A DNA stretch of 64,000 bases, taken from positions 1,323,395 to 1,387,394 of the forward strand of contig NZ_JALHAG010000001.1 in the NCBI RefSeq assembly GCF_022819085.1, written 5' to 3'. The number at the start of each line of letters is the position of its first letter. Within the stretch, counting starts at the first letter, position 1. The notes under the pieces are model-generated. The model ran no database searches and was not told where the DNA came from. It saw nothing but the letters and a program-made list of their open reading frames with translations. The DNA is from Planococcus ruber (GTDB taxonomy: Bacteria > Bacillota > Bacilli > Bacillales_A > Planococcaceae). The position numbers were made by a program, and so were the translations under genes. Below are positions 33,575-42,979 of this stretch, in pieces.

Positions 33575-34843
33575 ATGGCTAAAAAAAATATTTGGATAAT
33601 GAATCATTATGCTACCAACAGTTTCTTCAATGAAGCAGGAAGGCATTACTGGTTTGCAGAAAATTTAACGAAAAATGGATATAATCCAGTTATTTTTTGT
33701 GCCGATACAAGACATAACAGTACAGATTTCATAGAAATAACTAAAGGAAAATACACTACACAACATTCTAATGGAATCCCATTTGTTTTTGTTAAAACAA
33801 ACTCCTATAAAAATAACGGTTTAGATAGAATCAAGAATATGGTTTCTTTCTACAAGAATATATTTAGTGTGGCAAAAAAATATTCTCGAAAACATGGTAA
33901 ACCTGATATTATTTTAGCTTCAAGTGTTCATCCATTAACCTTAGTGGCTGGGATAAAAATTGCGAAAAAATTTGGAGTAAAGTGCATTTGTGAAGTAAGA
34001 GATTTATGGCCAGAAAGTTTGGTAGCTTATGGATCACTAAAAAAAACTAATCCATTAACACATTTTTTGTATTTGGGAGAAAGATGGATTTATCAAAAGG
34101 CAGACGAAATAATTTTTACAATTGAGGGTGGAAAAGACTATATTATCGGTAGAGGTTGGCACAAGGAAAATGGCGGGAAAATTAATCTTAAGAAAGTTCA
34201 TCACATTAACAATGGTGTAGATTTAGAAGCTTTTAACTATAATATGGGCAATTACATTCTAAATGACTCTGACTTAGAAAATCAAGAAGCTTTTAAAGTA
34301 GTCTATACAGGTTCTATTCGAAAAGTAAATAATGTTGGGAAAATAATTAAAGTTGCTGAAATGTTTAAAGAAAAAGGAATTGAAAATATAATTTTTTTAA
34401 TATTTGGCAATGGACCAGACAGAGAAAAACTTGAAAAATACTGTTCGGATAAGCAATTATCGAGTGTTAAATTCAAAGGTATAGTTAACAAAAAGAAAAT
34501 TCCATATATCTTAAGCAAATCTGATTTAAATATAATTCATTTTCAACAAAATGATATAAAAAGATATGGAGCTAGTTTAAATAAAATGTTCGAGTATTTT
34601 GCTAGCGGTAAACCTACCATTTCGGACTGTGAGTTTGGCTACGATTTGATAAAAAAATATAATGCTGGAATGGTGTTAGATAATGCTGAAGTAAATCAAC
34701 TTGCTGAAGGTATATTAGAATTCCAGAAGATGTCTCCTGAAAAATATGAGATGTATTCTTCAAATGCACTTCAAGCTGCCAAGGATTATAATTTCCAAAA
34801 ATTAACATTAGATTTAATCGACGTAATAGAAAATAGGAATTGA
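33575..34843 (+). CDS. GT4 glycosyltransferase (WbuB-like)
   Basis: A 422-residue GT-B enzyme. TTAGGAG precedes the ATG. The N-terminal domain opens with IWIMNHYATNSFFNEAGRHYWFAENL, as in WbuB-type transferases, and includes CEVRDLWPESLVAYG. The C-terminal domain has VVYTGSIRKVNNVGKIIKVAE and the nucleotide-binding region KMFEYFASGKPTI, in which the Glu of the E-x7-E-like motif lies. It should add the second sugar to the lipid-linked primer in the cytoplasm. Donor and linkage cannot be read. The next gene begins 4 bp after its stop. Confidence 0.9.
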   Translation: MAKKNIWIMNHYATNSFFNEAGRHYWFAENLTKNGYNPVIFCADTRHNSTDFIEITKGKYTTQHSNGIPFVFVKTNSYKNNGLDRIKNMVSFYKNIFSVAKKYSRKHGKPDIILASSVHPLTLVAGIKIAKKFGVKCICEVRDLWPESLVAYGSLKKTNPLTHFLYLGERWIYQKADEIIFTIEGGKDYIIGRGWHKENGGKINLKKVHHINNGVDLEAFNYNMGNYILNDSDLENQEAFKVVYTGSIRKVNNVGKIIKVAEMFKEKGIENIIFLIFGNGPDREKLEKYCSDKQLSSVKFKGIVNKKKIPYILSKSDLNIIHFQQNDIKRYGASLNKMFEYFASGKPTISDCEFGYDLIKKYNAGMVLDNAEVNQLAEGILEFQKMSPEKYEMYSSNALQAAKDYNFQKLTLDLIDVIENRN

Positions 34844-34847
34844 GTTG

Positions 34848-35864
34848 ATGAAGTTGAATTTTGCTATAATTGGTTGCGGATTTATTGCAAAGAAGCATGC
34901 ACAGGCTATTAATAATATTCCAAATGCAACTTTGATAGCCGTTTGTGACAGAGTTCCAGAGACGATGAATTTCTATGAAGATGAATATGGAGCAAAACCC
35001 TATATCGATTCAAAGGAGATGCTAAAAGACCCTTCAATTGATGTAGTCTGTATTTGTACTCCTAGTGGGCTACATGCTGTAATCGCTGAGGAAGTAGCTG
35101 CTGCAAAAAAACATATTGTAATGGAAAAACCGATTGCAATGACAATCGAAGAAACAGATCGAATAATAAATGCGGCAGATATTAATAATGTAAAACTAAC
35201 AATCGTACATCCTAATAGATTTAGAACGGTAGTGCAAGAAACAAAAAAAATACTTGATCAAAGTTTATTAGGAAAGATAAGTCATGCTAACTGTCTTGTA
35301 AATTGGAATAGAGGACAAGAATATTATGATCAAGCCCCGTGGCGTGGTACTAAGGAACATGATGGTGGAGTGTTAATGAACCAGGCTATTCATAATCTAG
35401 ATTTACTTTTATGGTTTATGGGCAATCCAAAAGAAGTTTTCAGTTTAGAAGCAACACGTTTACGAGATATAGAAGCTGAAGATGTATCTACAGGGGTTAT
35501 TCGATTTGAAAGTGGAGCTTTAGCGAATGTCCAAGCTTCAACAACTGTTTATCCTAAAAACTTCGAAGAATCAATTACTATATTTGGAGAAAAAGGTACA
35601 TTGAAAATTGGAGGACCGAATGCTTTACATTTTGAAAAGCTGGAAATTGAAGGCTTAAATGCCTCTAGTATTCAAGAAATGATAGGACATGTTGAACAAG
35701 ACCCTTGGGGCACACCAGGGCATCAACGCATTATTGAAGAGCTAATTTCAGCAATAAAAAACAATGAACACCCTGCAGTAACTGGGGAAGATGGTAAAAG
35801 AGCTCTGAAATTAGTTTTAGCATTTTATGAATCTGCTGCAAAAAAAAAGTTAATAAAATTATAA
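34848..35864 (+). CDS. UDP-GlcNAcA 3-dehydrogenase (WbpB/WlbA-like Gfo/Idh/MocA oxidoreductase)
   Basis: A 338-residue oxidoreductase. The ATG at 34848 is preferred over the TTG just before it. The Rossmann NAD site is AIIGCGFIAKKHAQAI, the MocA motif EKPIAMTIEE follows, and GGVLMNQAIHNLDLLLWFMGNP carries the catalytic His region. Family members next to WbpA, WbpD and WbpE homologues oxidise C-3 of UDP-GlcNAcA, recycling the NADH with 2-oxoglutarate. The gene stands in exactly that context: dehydrogenase, acetyltransferase and aminotransferase genes follow in order. The assignment rests on context plus family. Confidence 0.87.
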   Translation: MKLNFAIIGCGFIAKKHAQAINNIPNATLIAVCDRVPETMNFYEDEYGAKPYIDSKEMLKDPSIDVVCICTPSGLHAVIAEEVAAAKKHIVMEKPIAMTIEETDRIINAADINNVKLTIVHPNRFRTVVQETKKILDQSLLGKISHANCLVNWNRGQEYYDQAPWRGTKEHDGGVLMNQAIHNLDLLLWFMGNPKEVFSLEATRLRDIEAEDVSTGVIRFESGALANVQASTTVYPKNFEESITIFGEKGTLKIGGPNALHFEKLEIEGLNASSIQEMIGHVEQDPWGTPGHQRIIEELISAIKNNEHPAVTGEDGKRALKLVLAFYESAAKKKLIKL

Positions 35865-35883
35865 TGGAAAAGGGAGTTTTGAA

Positions 35884-37206
35884 ATGAATAAATTAATAGA
35901 TTTAAAAGAATTATTAATAAATAAATTGAATTCTAAATCTGCAACAATAGGAGTTGTGGGGCTAGGCTATGTAGGTTTACCACTTGCTGTGGAAAAAGCT
36001 AAGGCGGGCTTCACTGTAATTGGTTTTGATGTACAAGAAGAGAAGGTGAAAAATGTTAATGATGGTATTAATTACATTGGCGATGTTTTGCCGGCAGATT
36101 TAGAGTCATTAGTTACAAATGGGAAATTGAAAGCAACATCCGACTACTCTTTTATAAAAGATGTGGATGCGGTAGCAATTTGTGTTCCAACTCCTTTAGA
36201 TATTTATAAGCAGCCAAATATGGCTTATGTTGAGAGTTCTGCGAGAGCAATTGCTGCTAATTTTACAAAAGGTACATTAATCGTATTAGAGAGCACCACT
36301 TACCCAGGGACAACAGAAGAATTAATTAAACCTATATTAGAAGAGTCAGGTTTAGTTTGTGGAGAAGACTTTTTCTTGGCGTATTCACCTGAAAGAGTAG
36401 ATCCAGGTAATAAAGATTTTAATACTAAGAATACTCCTAAAGTAGTTGGTGGTATTACAGAAAACTGTACAAAAGTTGCTGCAACCATGTACAGAGCAGT
36501 TTTAGATGGCGATGTTCATGAAGTCTCGAGTCCAGCAGTAGCAGAAATGGAGAAATTGTTAGAAAACACTTTCAGAAATATTAATGTAGCGTTAGCAAAT
36601 GAAATGGCCATATTGTGTCATAAGATGGGGATTGATGTTTGGGAAGTAATTGATGCAGCTGCTACTAAACCTTATGGTTTTATGCCCTTCTATCCTGGAC
36701 CTGGGTTAGGTGGGCATTGCATTCCAATAGATCCTTGGTATTTGACTTGGAAGGCTCGCGAATATAATTATCATACAAAACTAATCGAAACAGCTGGAGA
36801 GATCAATGATAGTATGCCTGATTTTGTTGTTCAGCGTTGTGCAGAGATTTTGAATAAACAAGAGAAAGCATTGAATGGTGCGAAGATATTAGTTCTGGGG
36901 ATTGCCTATAAAAAGAATATCGACGATTATCGTGAATCACCGGTGTTACCTATTTTGGATAGATTGACAAGCTCAGGTTCTTCATGGGAAGCCGTAGATC
37001 CTTATATTCCGAAATTCATGCTGCATGGTAAAGAAGTTGAGACTATCCCTATGACCGCGGAAAAATTAAATGAAGCAGATTTGATTCTAATTGCAACTAA
37101 TCATACAGACTTTGATTATGAAATGATATTGTCTTCCGGAAAATCTGTTTTGGATACAAGAAACTCCTATGATAATTTGACAGAAGAAAATTATTTTAAA
37201 TTATAA
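35884..37206 (+). CDS. UDP-GlcNAc 6-dehydrogenase (WbpA-like)
   Basis: A 440-residue nucleotide-sugar dehydrogenase with AAAAGGGAG before the ATG. The NAD-binding motif is GVVGLGYVGLPLAVEKAKAG. The middle domain has SPERVDPGNKDF, and the catalytic Cys is in PGPGLGGHCIPIDPWYLTW. The C-terminal UDP-binding domain contains VLGIAYKKNIDDYRESP. It oxidises the C-6 hydroxyl twice to give UDP-GlcNAcA, first step of the 2,3-diamino-uronate route. Enzymes of this family are known targets of BY-kinases, so the YwqD-like kinase encoded just upstream of the operon is a possible regulator; this last point is inferred. Confidence 0.92.
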   Translation: MNKLIDLKELLINKLNSKSATIGVVGLGYVGLPLAVEKAKAGFTVIGFDVQEEKVKNVNDGINYIGDVLPADLESLVTNGKLKATSDYSFIKDVDAVAICVPTPLDIYKQPNMAYVESSARAIAANFTKGTLIVLESTTYPGTTEELIKPILEESGLVCGEDFFLAYSPERVDPGNKDFNTKNTPKVVGGITENCTKVAATMYRAVLDGDVHEVSSPAVAEMEKLLENTFRNINVALANEMAILCHKMGIDVWEVIDAAATKPYGFMPFYPGPGLGGHCIPIDPWYLTWKAREYNYHTKLIETAGEINDSMPDFVVQRCAEILNKQEKALNGAKILVLGIAYKKNIDDYRESPVLPILDRLTSSGSSWEAVDPYIPKFMLHGKEVETIPMTAEKLNEADLILIATNHTDFDYEMILSSGKSVLDTRNSYDNLTEENYFKL

Positions 37207-37237
37207 TTATAATTCAATATAAGATTGGAATGATACT

Positions 37238-37804
37238 ATGTCTCACTTTGTTCATGAAAGCAGTTATGTGGATGAAAATGTAAGAATTGGAAATGGAACG
37301 AAGATTTGGCATTTCAGTCATATTCACAGTGGATCAGAAATTGGGGAAAACTGTTCTTTAGGCCAAAATGTTAATATAGGAAACAATGTAACTATCGGTA
37401 AAGGTGTTAAGATTCAAAATAACGTTTCTGTTTACGAAGGTGTCGAACTAGAGGACTATGTATTTTGTGGACCCTCAATGGTTTTCACAAATGATTTAAC
37501 TCCTCGAAGTAAATATCCAAAGGGAAAAGAAGGATATAAAAATACAAAAGTTAAGTGTGGAGCTTCAATCGGTGCAAATGCAACAATAGTGTGTGGAAAC
37601 ACTATTGGAAAGTGGGCGATGGTAGCTTCAGGAGCAGTAGTTACAAAGTCGGTACCCAACTATGCTCTTGTAGCTGGGATTCCAGCAAAACAAATTGGAT
37701 GGGTCTGCGAATGTGGAAATGTATTAAATAAAGATTTAAAATGTATGCAGTGCAATAGAAAATATGTAGAAACTATAGATGGACTTGAAGAAGCAGGGGA
37801 ATGA
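37238..37804 (+). CDS. Hexapeptide-repeat N-acetyltransferase (WbpD/WlbB-like)
   Basis: A 188-residue left-handed beta-helix enzyme; the ATG is the only suitable start though its ribosome-binding site is weak. The hexapeptide pattern runs from residue about 8 (VDENVRIGNGTKIWHFSH) to about 150 (IGANATIVCGNTIGKWAMVASGAVVT). A C-terminal Cys cluster (CECGNVLNKDLKCMQC) may bind zinc. WbpD and WlbB acetylate the 3-amino group of UDP-GlcNAc(3N)A. The gene lies between the dehydrogenase and aminotransferase genes of the same route, and the next start codon follows after 28 bp. Confidence 0.9.
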   Translation: MSHFVHESSYVDENVRIGNGTKIWHFSHIHSGSEIGENCSLGQNVNIGNNVTIGKGVKIQNNVSVYEGVELEDYVFCGPSMVFTNDLTPRSKYPKGKEGYKNTKVKCGASIGANATIVCGNTIGKWAMVASGAVVTKSVPNYALVAGIPAKQIGWVCECGNVLNKDLKCMQCNRKYVETIDGLEEAGE

Positions 37805-37832
37805 ATTTTATCAGTTTCGGGGAGGTTATCAA

Positions 37833-38957
37833 ATGGAGTTTAGAGATTTAAAAAGTCAGTATCAGAAATATAAAGGTGAAATAGATTCTGCAATTCAAAA
37901 TGTCCTTAGTAAAGGAACGTTTATTGGCGGTAAAGAAGTAAACGAATTGGAGGATCAGTTGAGTGAATATGTAGGGGTGAAACACTGTATTACTTGTGCG
38001 AATGGAACAGAAGCAATGACCTTGTTAATGATGGCTTGGGATATTAAAGAAGGCGATGCTGTATTCGTTCCAGACTTCACCTTTTTCTCGACAGGTGAAG
38101 TTGTAGCATTCAAAGGTGCAACACCGGTATTTGTCGATGTAAATCGAGATACATATAATTTAGATCCTGAAAAATTAGAAATGGCAATATTAAAAGTAAT
38201 TGAAGAAGGAACTTTAACACCAAAAGTTATTATTCCAGTTGACTTGTTTGGTCTTCCTGCAAATCATTTTGAAATTAGCAAAATTGCTAAAAAGTATGAC
38301 TTGTATGTTTTAGAAGATGCTGCGCAAGGTTTTGGTGGGAGTATCGATGGTAAAAAAGCAGGAAGCTTTGGAGATGCAGCTACTACTTCTTTTTTTCCAG
38401 CGAAACCGCTAGGTTGTTATGGGGATGGAGGAGCAATCTTTACAGACGATGATAAACTTGCAAGTTTGTTAAAATCCTTAAAAGTTCATGGTAAGGGTGA
38501 AAATAAGTATGATAATGTAAGAATTGGAGTTAATTCGAGGTTAGATACTTTGCAAGCTGCAATCTTACTAGTAAAATTAAAAGCTTTTATTAATCACGAA
38601 GTAGAAGATGTGAATAGAGTAGCAAGTTTATATAATCAACATTTGAAAGAATTTGTTGAAATACCAGTAATTCCAGAAGGGTATCATTCGAGTTTTGCTC
38701 AATATACTATTAAACTAAAAAATTTAGAGCAACGAAATACAATGCAACAAAAGCTGAAAGAGAGTGGGATTCCTAGCATGGTTTACTATGTTAAGCCTAT
38801 GCATTTGCAGGGGGCATTTTCTAGAATTAATGGAGAAGAATTTGATTATGAAGTTACCAATAATTTATGCGAAACAGTTTTATCTCTACCTATGCATCCA
38901 TATTTGGAACTGAAAGACATAGAACAAATTTGCAAAGTAATTAAAAGTAGTATTTGA
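37833..38957 (+). CDS. 3-keto-sugar aminotransferase (WbpE/WlbC-like, DegT family)
   Basis: A 374-residue PLP enzyme. The ATG at 37833 has GGGGAGG 8 nt upstream; a longer frame overlapping the acetyltransferase is rejected. TCANGTEAMTLLMMAW binds the PLP phosphate, LEDAAQGFGG supplies the pyridine Asp, and SFFPAKPLGCYGDGG holds the Schiff-base Lys in the form typical of WbpE-type enzymes, unlike the NGNK form of the aminotransferase at 29.4 kb. With the three preceding genes it completes the four enzymes needed for UDP-2,3-diacetamido-2,3-dideoxyglucuronate. No WbpI-like 2-epimerase is present. Confidence 0.9.
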   Translation: MEFRDLKSQYQKYKGEIDSAIQNVLSKGTFIGGKEVNELEDQLSEYVGVKHCITCANGTEAMTLLMMAWDIKEGDAVFVPDFTFFSTGEVVAFKGATPVFVDVNRDTYNLDPEKLEMAILKVIEEGTLTPKVIIPVDLFGLPANHFEISKIAKKYDLYVLEDAAQGFGGSIDGKKAGSFGDAATTSFFPAKPLGCYGDGGAIFTDDDKLASLLKSLKVHGKGENKYDNVRIGVNSRLDTLQAAILLVKLKAFINHEVEDVNRVASLYNQHLKEFVEIPVIPEGYHSSFAQYTIKLKNLEQRNTMQQKLKESGIPSMVYYVKPMHLQGAFSRINGEEFDYEVTNNLCETVLSLPMHPYLELKDIEQICKVIKSSI

Positions 38958-38976
38958 GGATTGATGGGAGAATATA

Positions 38977-40077
38977 ATGAATAAGATTGTCATGATTCTA
39001 ACAAATAGATACGATCCAGATGTTCGAGTATACAAAGAAGCGAAATACTTAGTTGAAAATGGATTTGAAGTAGAAATATTGTGCTGGGATCGAGAAAGTC
39101 ATTATCCTCATGATGAAAATGTATTTGAGGATGGTATTAAAATTACTAGGTTCTATCCAAATGCTAAATATGGAAGTGGGCTTAAACAAATCTTCGGTTT
39201 TTTGAAGTTTATAAAAGAAGTGAAACATTATCTTAAGAATAAAGATATAAATTACATTCACTGCCATGATTTAGATGGCGCTATAGTGGGGAATATAGTA
39301 AAAAAAGGTCGTCCTGAATTGGTTTTTGATATGCATGAGTATTATGAAGTGCAAGGATCAAAGCAGAAAATCAGAAAAATAGTGCGTATTGTGGTTAATC
39401 TTATACAAACAAGGTTTGATCATATTATCTATGTAAACCCTGAACAAACTAAGAATATGAAGAAAAAAAATCAAGAAAAACTTGTTTACTTGCCTAATTA
39501 TCCTGAAGTTGAAAATTACACAAGTTTTTTAAAAGAATCAACTTCTACATTGAAGATATCTTATATTGGTGCGGTTCGCCAATTCAATGAATTGAAGAAC
39601 TTAATATTGGCATCAAAAGGAATCCCTAATGTCGAAGTAGCCATACATGGAGAAGGTGTAGCATATAGCCGATTAAACGAGCTATCTAAAAAATATAAGA
39701 ATGTGAAGATTACAGGAGTATTCAAACATCACCAATCAGGACAGTTGTTTAGTGAGTGTGATGTTTTATACGCTGTATATCCCACACATTCGTTGCAAAA
39801 TCGAATAGCTTATCCAGTGAAGTTTTTTGAAGCTATAGCATCTAAAACACCCCTAATTGTCTCGAAAGGAACAATACTAGAAGAAGAGTTAAAGAAAAAT
39901 GATATCGGGTTTGCAGTTGACGGAGAGAACATTGAGGAAATAGAAGAATTAATAAAGTACCTAGTATTAAATAAAGATTCATTAGAAAATAAGACTGCTA
40001 ACATAGAGAAGATTCAAGAAAAATATCAATGGAGTTCAGTAGTGAAAAATCTAGATTATATATATTCTGAAAAATAA
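38977..40077 (+). CDS. GT4 glycosyltransferase
   Basis: A 366-residue GT-B enzyme with GATGGGAG before the ATG. The N-terminal domain reads MILTNRYDPDVRVYKEAKYLVENGFEV and contains IHCHDLDGAIVG and FDMHEYYEVQGS. The C-terminal domain contains ISYIGAVRQFNELKN and the donor-binding region YPVKFFEAIASKTPLIVS. It is the second cytoplasmic glycosyltransferase of the operon, probably adding the diamino-uronate or another sugar to the growing lipid-linked unit. Specificity cannot be read from the sequence. It ends the first continuous stretch of the operon; 384 bp of non-coding DNA follow. Confidence 0.88.
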   Translation: MNKIVMILTNRYDPDVRVYKEAKYLVENGFEVEILCWDRESHYPHDENVFEDGIKITRFYPNAKYGSGLKQIFGFLKFIKEVKHYLKNKDINYIHCHDLDGAIVGNIVKKGRPELVFDMHEYYEVQGSKQKIRKIVRIVVNLIQTRFDHIIYVNPEQTKNMKKKNQEKLVYLPNYPEVENYTSFLKESTSTLKISYIGAVRQFNELKNLILASKGIPNVEVAIHGEGVAYSRLNELSKKYKNVKITGVFKHHQSGQLFSECDVLYAVYPTHSLQNRIAYPVKFFEAIASKTPLIVSKGTILEEELKKNDIGFAVDGENIEEIEELIKYLVLNKDSLENKTANIEKIQEKYQWSSVVKNLDYIYSEK

Positions 40078-40461
40078 AAGGTTTATGAAGGGGAAAAGTT
40101 AATTTTACGAAATTAGGTAATTTGAATAGGTGTCCTACATTCAAAGCTAGGAAAAAACTTATTTTATAAAATCTATTTAAATTTGAGTTGTAAGCATAAA
40201 CTGAACCAACTGTTCTATATAAGTGAATCGTAATTCTTCCAGCAGTGTGCGGTAATTCAATGTCTTTCTTTAATCGGTTCGGCAAAGGGATTATCGCAAC
40301 TTTACATAAGATACAGATAATTGTGTCACCTGTGCTGTGCCCGAATTCCTTTTAAAAGCAGAGGGTAAAAAATCGAACAGATAATAGTGAGTATAATCAT
40401 GCTAATGATCAATATTATCATAACCTCATGCTATTTAATTAAAAAATGTAGGAGAAAAATA
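40078..40461. other. Gene-free gap inside the polysaccharide operon
   Basis: This is the only large gap in an otherwise tightly packed operon. Short frames on both strands (for example minus-strand 40285-39998) are fragments without ribosome-binding sites. I could not identify a mobile-element relic with confidence, and no array core is present. It may be a junction left by gene exchange. Confidence 0.4.
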
Positions 40462-41745
40462 TTGAAAAAGTTAATAGAGTTTAAAGGGATGAAGGATAAT
40501 AAGATAATCAAAAACTTTTTAAGAGTATTTACTGGAACTGGACTTGCCCAAATAGTTTCGATAATTGCATCTATAATATTGGCACGTATTTACTCTCCTG
40601 ATGATTTCGGGAAACTAGCATTAATGGTTACAGTAGTCTCTCTTTGTTCGATGGTAGCAACTTTCAAATATGATGCTGCAATCACGGTAGCAAAGAAAAG
40701 AAAAGAAATTTTTAAATTAGTTATTACATCAACTTTTTTTGTTTTTCTTACTTTTCTCATAACATTGGTTATAATAATAACTTTTAGCGACTTTTTTATG
40801 AAGAGATTAAATGTAGATTTATTTTTTTTGCTATTAGTTCCACTTGGTATTTTAATGGTTGGATTGATTCAAGTTTTTACTAGTAGTAATACAAGATTCA
40901 AAAATTATAAACTTACTTCTAATACTACAGTTTCTCAATCTTTCATAACAGCAATAAGTCAAACAATTCTTGGGTTATTATTTTATTTATCTTCGGGGTT
41001 AATAATTGGACAATTGATAGGACAAATATATAAAGTTTTCAAGTTAATAAAAAATCAATCGTATTATTTTAGTGCCACTCTATATAAAAAGTATATTTCA
41101 CTTAAAGTTATCATAAATACAACTAAAGAATATAAAGATTATCCATTAAAATTAGGACCAGCAACAATTCTGTCTGGGGTTTCTAACAATATAATTATCT
41201 TATTTCTAGGCATATTTTTTAGTAGCAATATTGTCGGGTTCTACGCTATGGGACAAAAATTAATTAGAATTCCGAGTGCAGTTCTTGGCACTGCACTAAG
41301 GCAAATTTACTTCCAAGAAGGGGCCGCTATATACAGAAAAAATCCTATAAAGCTGTTAGGTTTCACAAGAAAGATTTTTGTTATTCTTAGTATAGCTGCT
41401 ATAGTTCCAAGCTTAATCTTATTTTTTTTAAGTGAACAAATTTTTTATTTGTTATTTGGTGAAGAATGGATATTGTCAGGTACGATATCAAGTATTTTGT
41501 CTGTATACTTATATTTTCAATTTGTTTCATCACCCCTAATATCTACTTTTACCATTTTACAGAAGCAAAAATTGCATTTTTATTGGGAACTTTTTAGGCT
41601 GGCTCTGCTTTTAGGGGGGGTAGTAATAGGGGGATTAAACGGTAACATTGTTTATTTTTCATGGATTATCACTTTTACATTATCATTTTCATATTTATTA
41701 TTAATTGCCATGGTGTTTTGGGTACTAAGAAGTAATGATAACTGA
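40462..41745 (+). CDS. Wzx-like polysaccharide flippase (MOP family)
   Basis: A 427-residue integral membrane protein. The TTG at 40462 is chosen for its AGGAG 7-8 nt upstream; the ATG at 40489 is the alternative. About 12 hydrophobic helices are visible. The start resembles other Wzx proteins (FLRVFTGTGLAQIVSIIASIILARIYSPDDFGKLALMV). It should turn the undecaprenyl-linked repeat unit to the outer face of the membrane. It is followed by a glycosyltransferase and a Wzy-like polymerase gene, so the locus is of the Wzx/Wzy type. Confidence 0.9.
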   Translation: MKKLIEFKGMKDNKIIKNFLRVFTGTGLAQIVSIIASIILARIYSPDDFGKLALMVTVVSLCSMVATFKYDAAITVAKKRKEIFKLVITSTFFVFLTFLITLVIIITFSDFFMKRLNVDLFFLLLVPLGILMVGLIQVFTSSNTRFKNYKLTSNTTVSQSFITAISQTILGLLFYLSSGLIIGQLIGQIYKVFKLIKNQSYYFSATLYKKYISLKVIINTTKEYKDYPLKLGPATILSGVSNNIIILFLGIFFSSNIVGFYAMGQKLIRIPSAVLGTALRQIYFQEGAAIYRKNPIKLLGFTRKIFVILSIAAIVPSLILFFLSEQIFYLLFGEEWILSGTISSILSVYLYFQFVSSPLISTFTILQKQKLHFYWELFRLALLLGGVVIGGLNGNIVYFSWIITFTLSFSYLLLIAMVFWVLRSNDN

Positions 41746-41770
41746 AGATCATTATAGAAAGGATGTTAGA

Positions 41771-42931
41771 ATGAAAATATTGATGATTAGCAACTTGTAT
41801 CCATATACTATAGAAAAAAAAACTAAAGAAACTTTAGCGCTCCACAACCTATATAAATTTTGGCTAAATAATGACGAAATAAAAATAAGTGTAATAAAAA
41901 CTTTTTTCCTCCCTACAGAAGTGAAGACAGTTCTGAAAAATAAGGTCAAAAGAAAGAAGGCAATAATCAAAGATGGTATGGAAATAGTTACATTTCCGAT
42001 TTTAAAGATTCCTAAAAAAAATATATTCTTTACAAGGAATTTAGTTAATTACGTAAGTAATGAATTTGAAAATATTGACTGTGTAGTAGTCCATAGAATA
42101 TTTAATGCTCTTCTTATCGCCAATTTCACTAAAAAAAAGAGTATTCCCCTAATTTTAGGATTGCATAAATCAGATGTAATGCTGGTGAAAAAAGATAAAG
42201 AAAAATACCTTTCCATTTTTAATTATTCAAAAATATTGGTCTGTAGGTCTCATAGTATAATGAAAGAAATTAGAAATATTTATCCTCATCTATCATCCAA
42301 GTGCATAGTTGCACCTTCGGGTATAGAAGAGAGCAATATAGTGGATTTAGACATGAGTGTGCAAAAGTCGCGAAAATGGAAGTCTCATGAACCGCTGAAA
42401 TTTATTACTGTGGCATCTCTAATACCGTTAAAGAACATTGATGTTAATCTTAGAGCTTTTGCTAAGCTTAGTAAGAAATTTTCATGGATCTATAATATTA
42501 TTGGCGATGGCCCGGAAATGGAGTACTTAAAAGATCTAGCTAGGAAATTAGAAATCGATGATAAAGTGATTTTTCAGGGAAATAAATCAAGACAAGAAGT
42601 TTTGTATTTACTTAGAAAAAATGATGTTTTTATAATGGTCAGTGAACCAGAAACTTTTGGACTGGTTTATTTAGAAGCAATGGCAAGTGGATGTGTCGTT
42701 TTGGGGGCCATTGATAATGGAATTGATGGAGTAATTATAGATTCATTTAATGGATTTTTATGCAAACCAAACGATATAGATGAGTTAACTGAGAAAATAA
42801 GTAAAATCGTGCAATTGAAATCGACTGTGATAGAAGAGATTTTACTTAAAAGTCATAATACGATACTTAATTATACAGATAAGAAAGTTTCAGAAGACTA
42901 TTTTTTAGAATTTAAAAAAGCAATAGTATAA
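41771..42931 (+). CDS. GT4 glycosyltransferase
   Basis: A 386-residue GT-B enzyme. The ATG at 41771 has AGAAAGGATG 5-11 nt upstream; an earlier frame overlapping the flippase gene is rejected. The N-terminal domain begins MKILMISNLYPYTIEKKTKE. The C-terminal half shows FITVASLIPLKNIDVNLRAF, GDGPEMEYLKDLARKLEI, and the E-x7-E motif in VSEPETFGLVYLEAMASG. It closely follows the GT4 consensus for retaining transferases of exopolysaccharide loci. It is the third glycosyltransferase of the operon; sugar specificity is unknown. Confidence 0.9.
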   Translation: MKILMISNLYPYTIEKKTKETLALHNLYKFWLNNDEIKISVIKTFFLPTEVKTVLKNKVKRKKAIIKDGMEIVTFPILKIPKKNIFFTRNLVNYVSNEFENIDCVVVHRIFNALLIANFTKKKSIPLILGLHKSDVMLVKKDKEKYLSIFNYSKILVCRSHSIMKEIRNIYPHLSSKCIVAPSGIEESNIVDLDMSVQKSRKWKSHEPLKFITVASLIPLKNIDVNLRAFAKLSKKFSWIYNIIGDGPEMEYLKDLARKLEIDDKVIFQGNKSRQEVLYLLRKNDVFIMVSEPETFGLVYLEAMASGCVVLGAIDNGIDGVIIDSFNGFLCKPNDIDELTEKISKIVQLKSTVIEEILLKSHNTILNYTDKKVSEDYFLEFKKAIV

Positions 42932-42979
42932 TTAATTCAATGCTATTAATTAAGAAGTAAATATGAAGAGGGCAATTAA

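Noticed and set aside
39998..40285. Minus-strand frame in the gap before the Wzx gene, considered as a transposase relic
   Set aside because: I could not find a consistent transposase motif in any frame, so I report only an unexplained gap.
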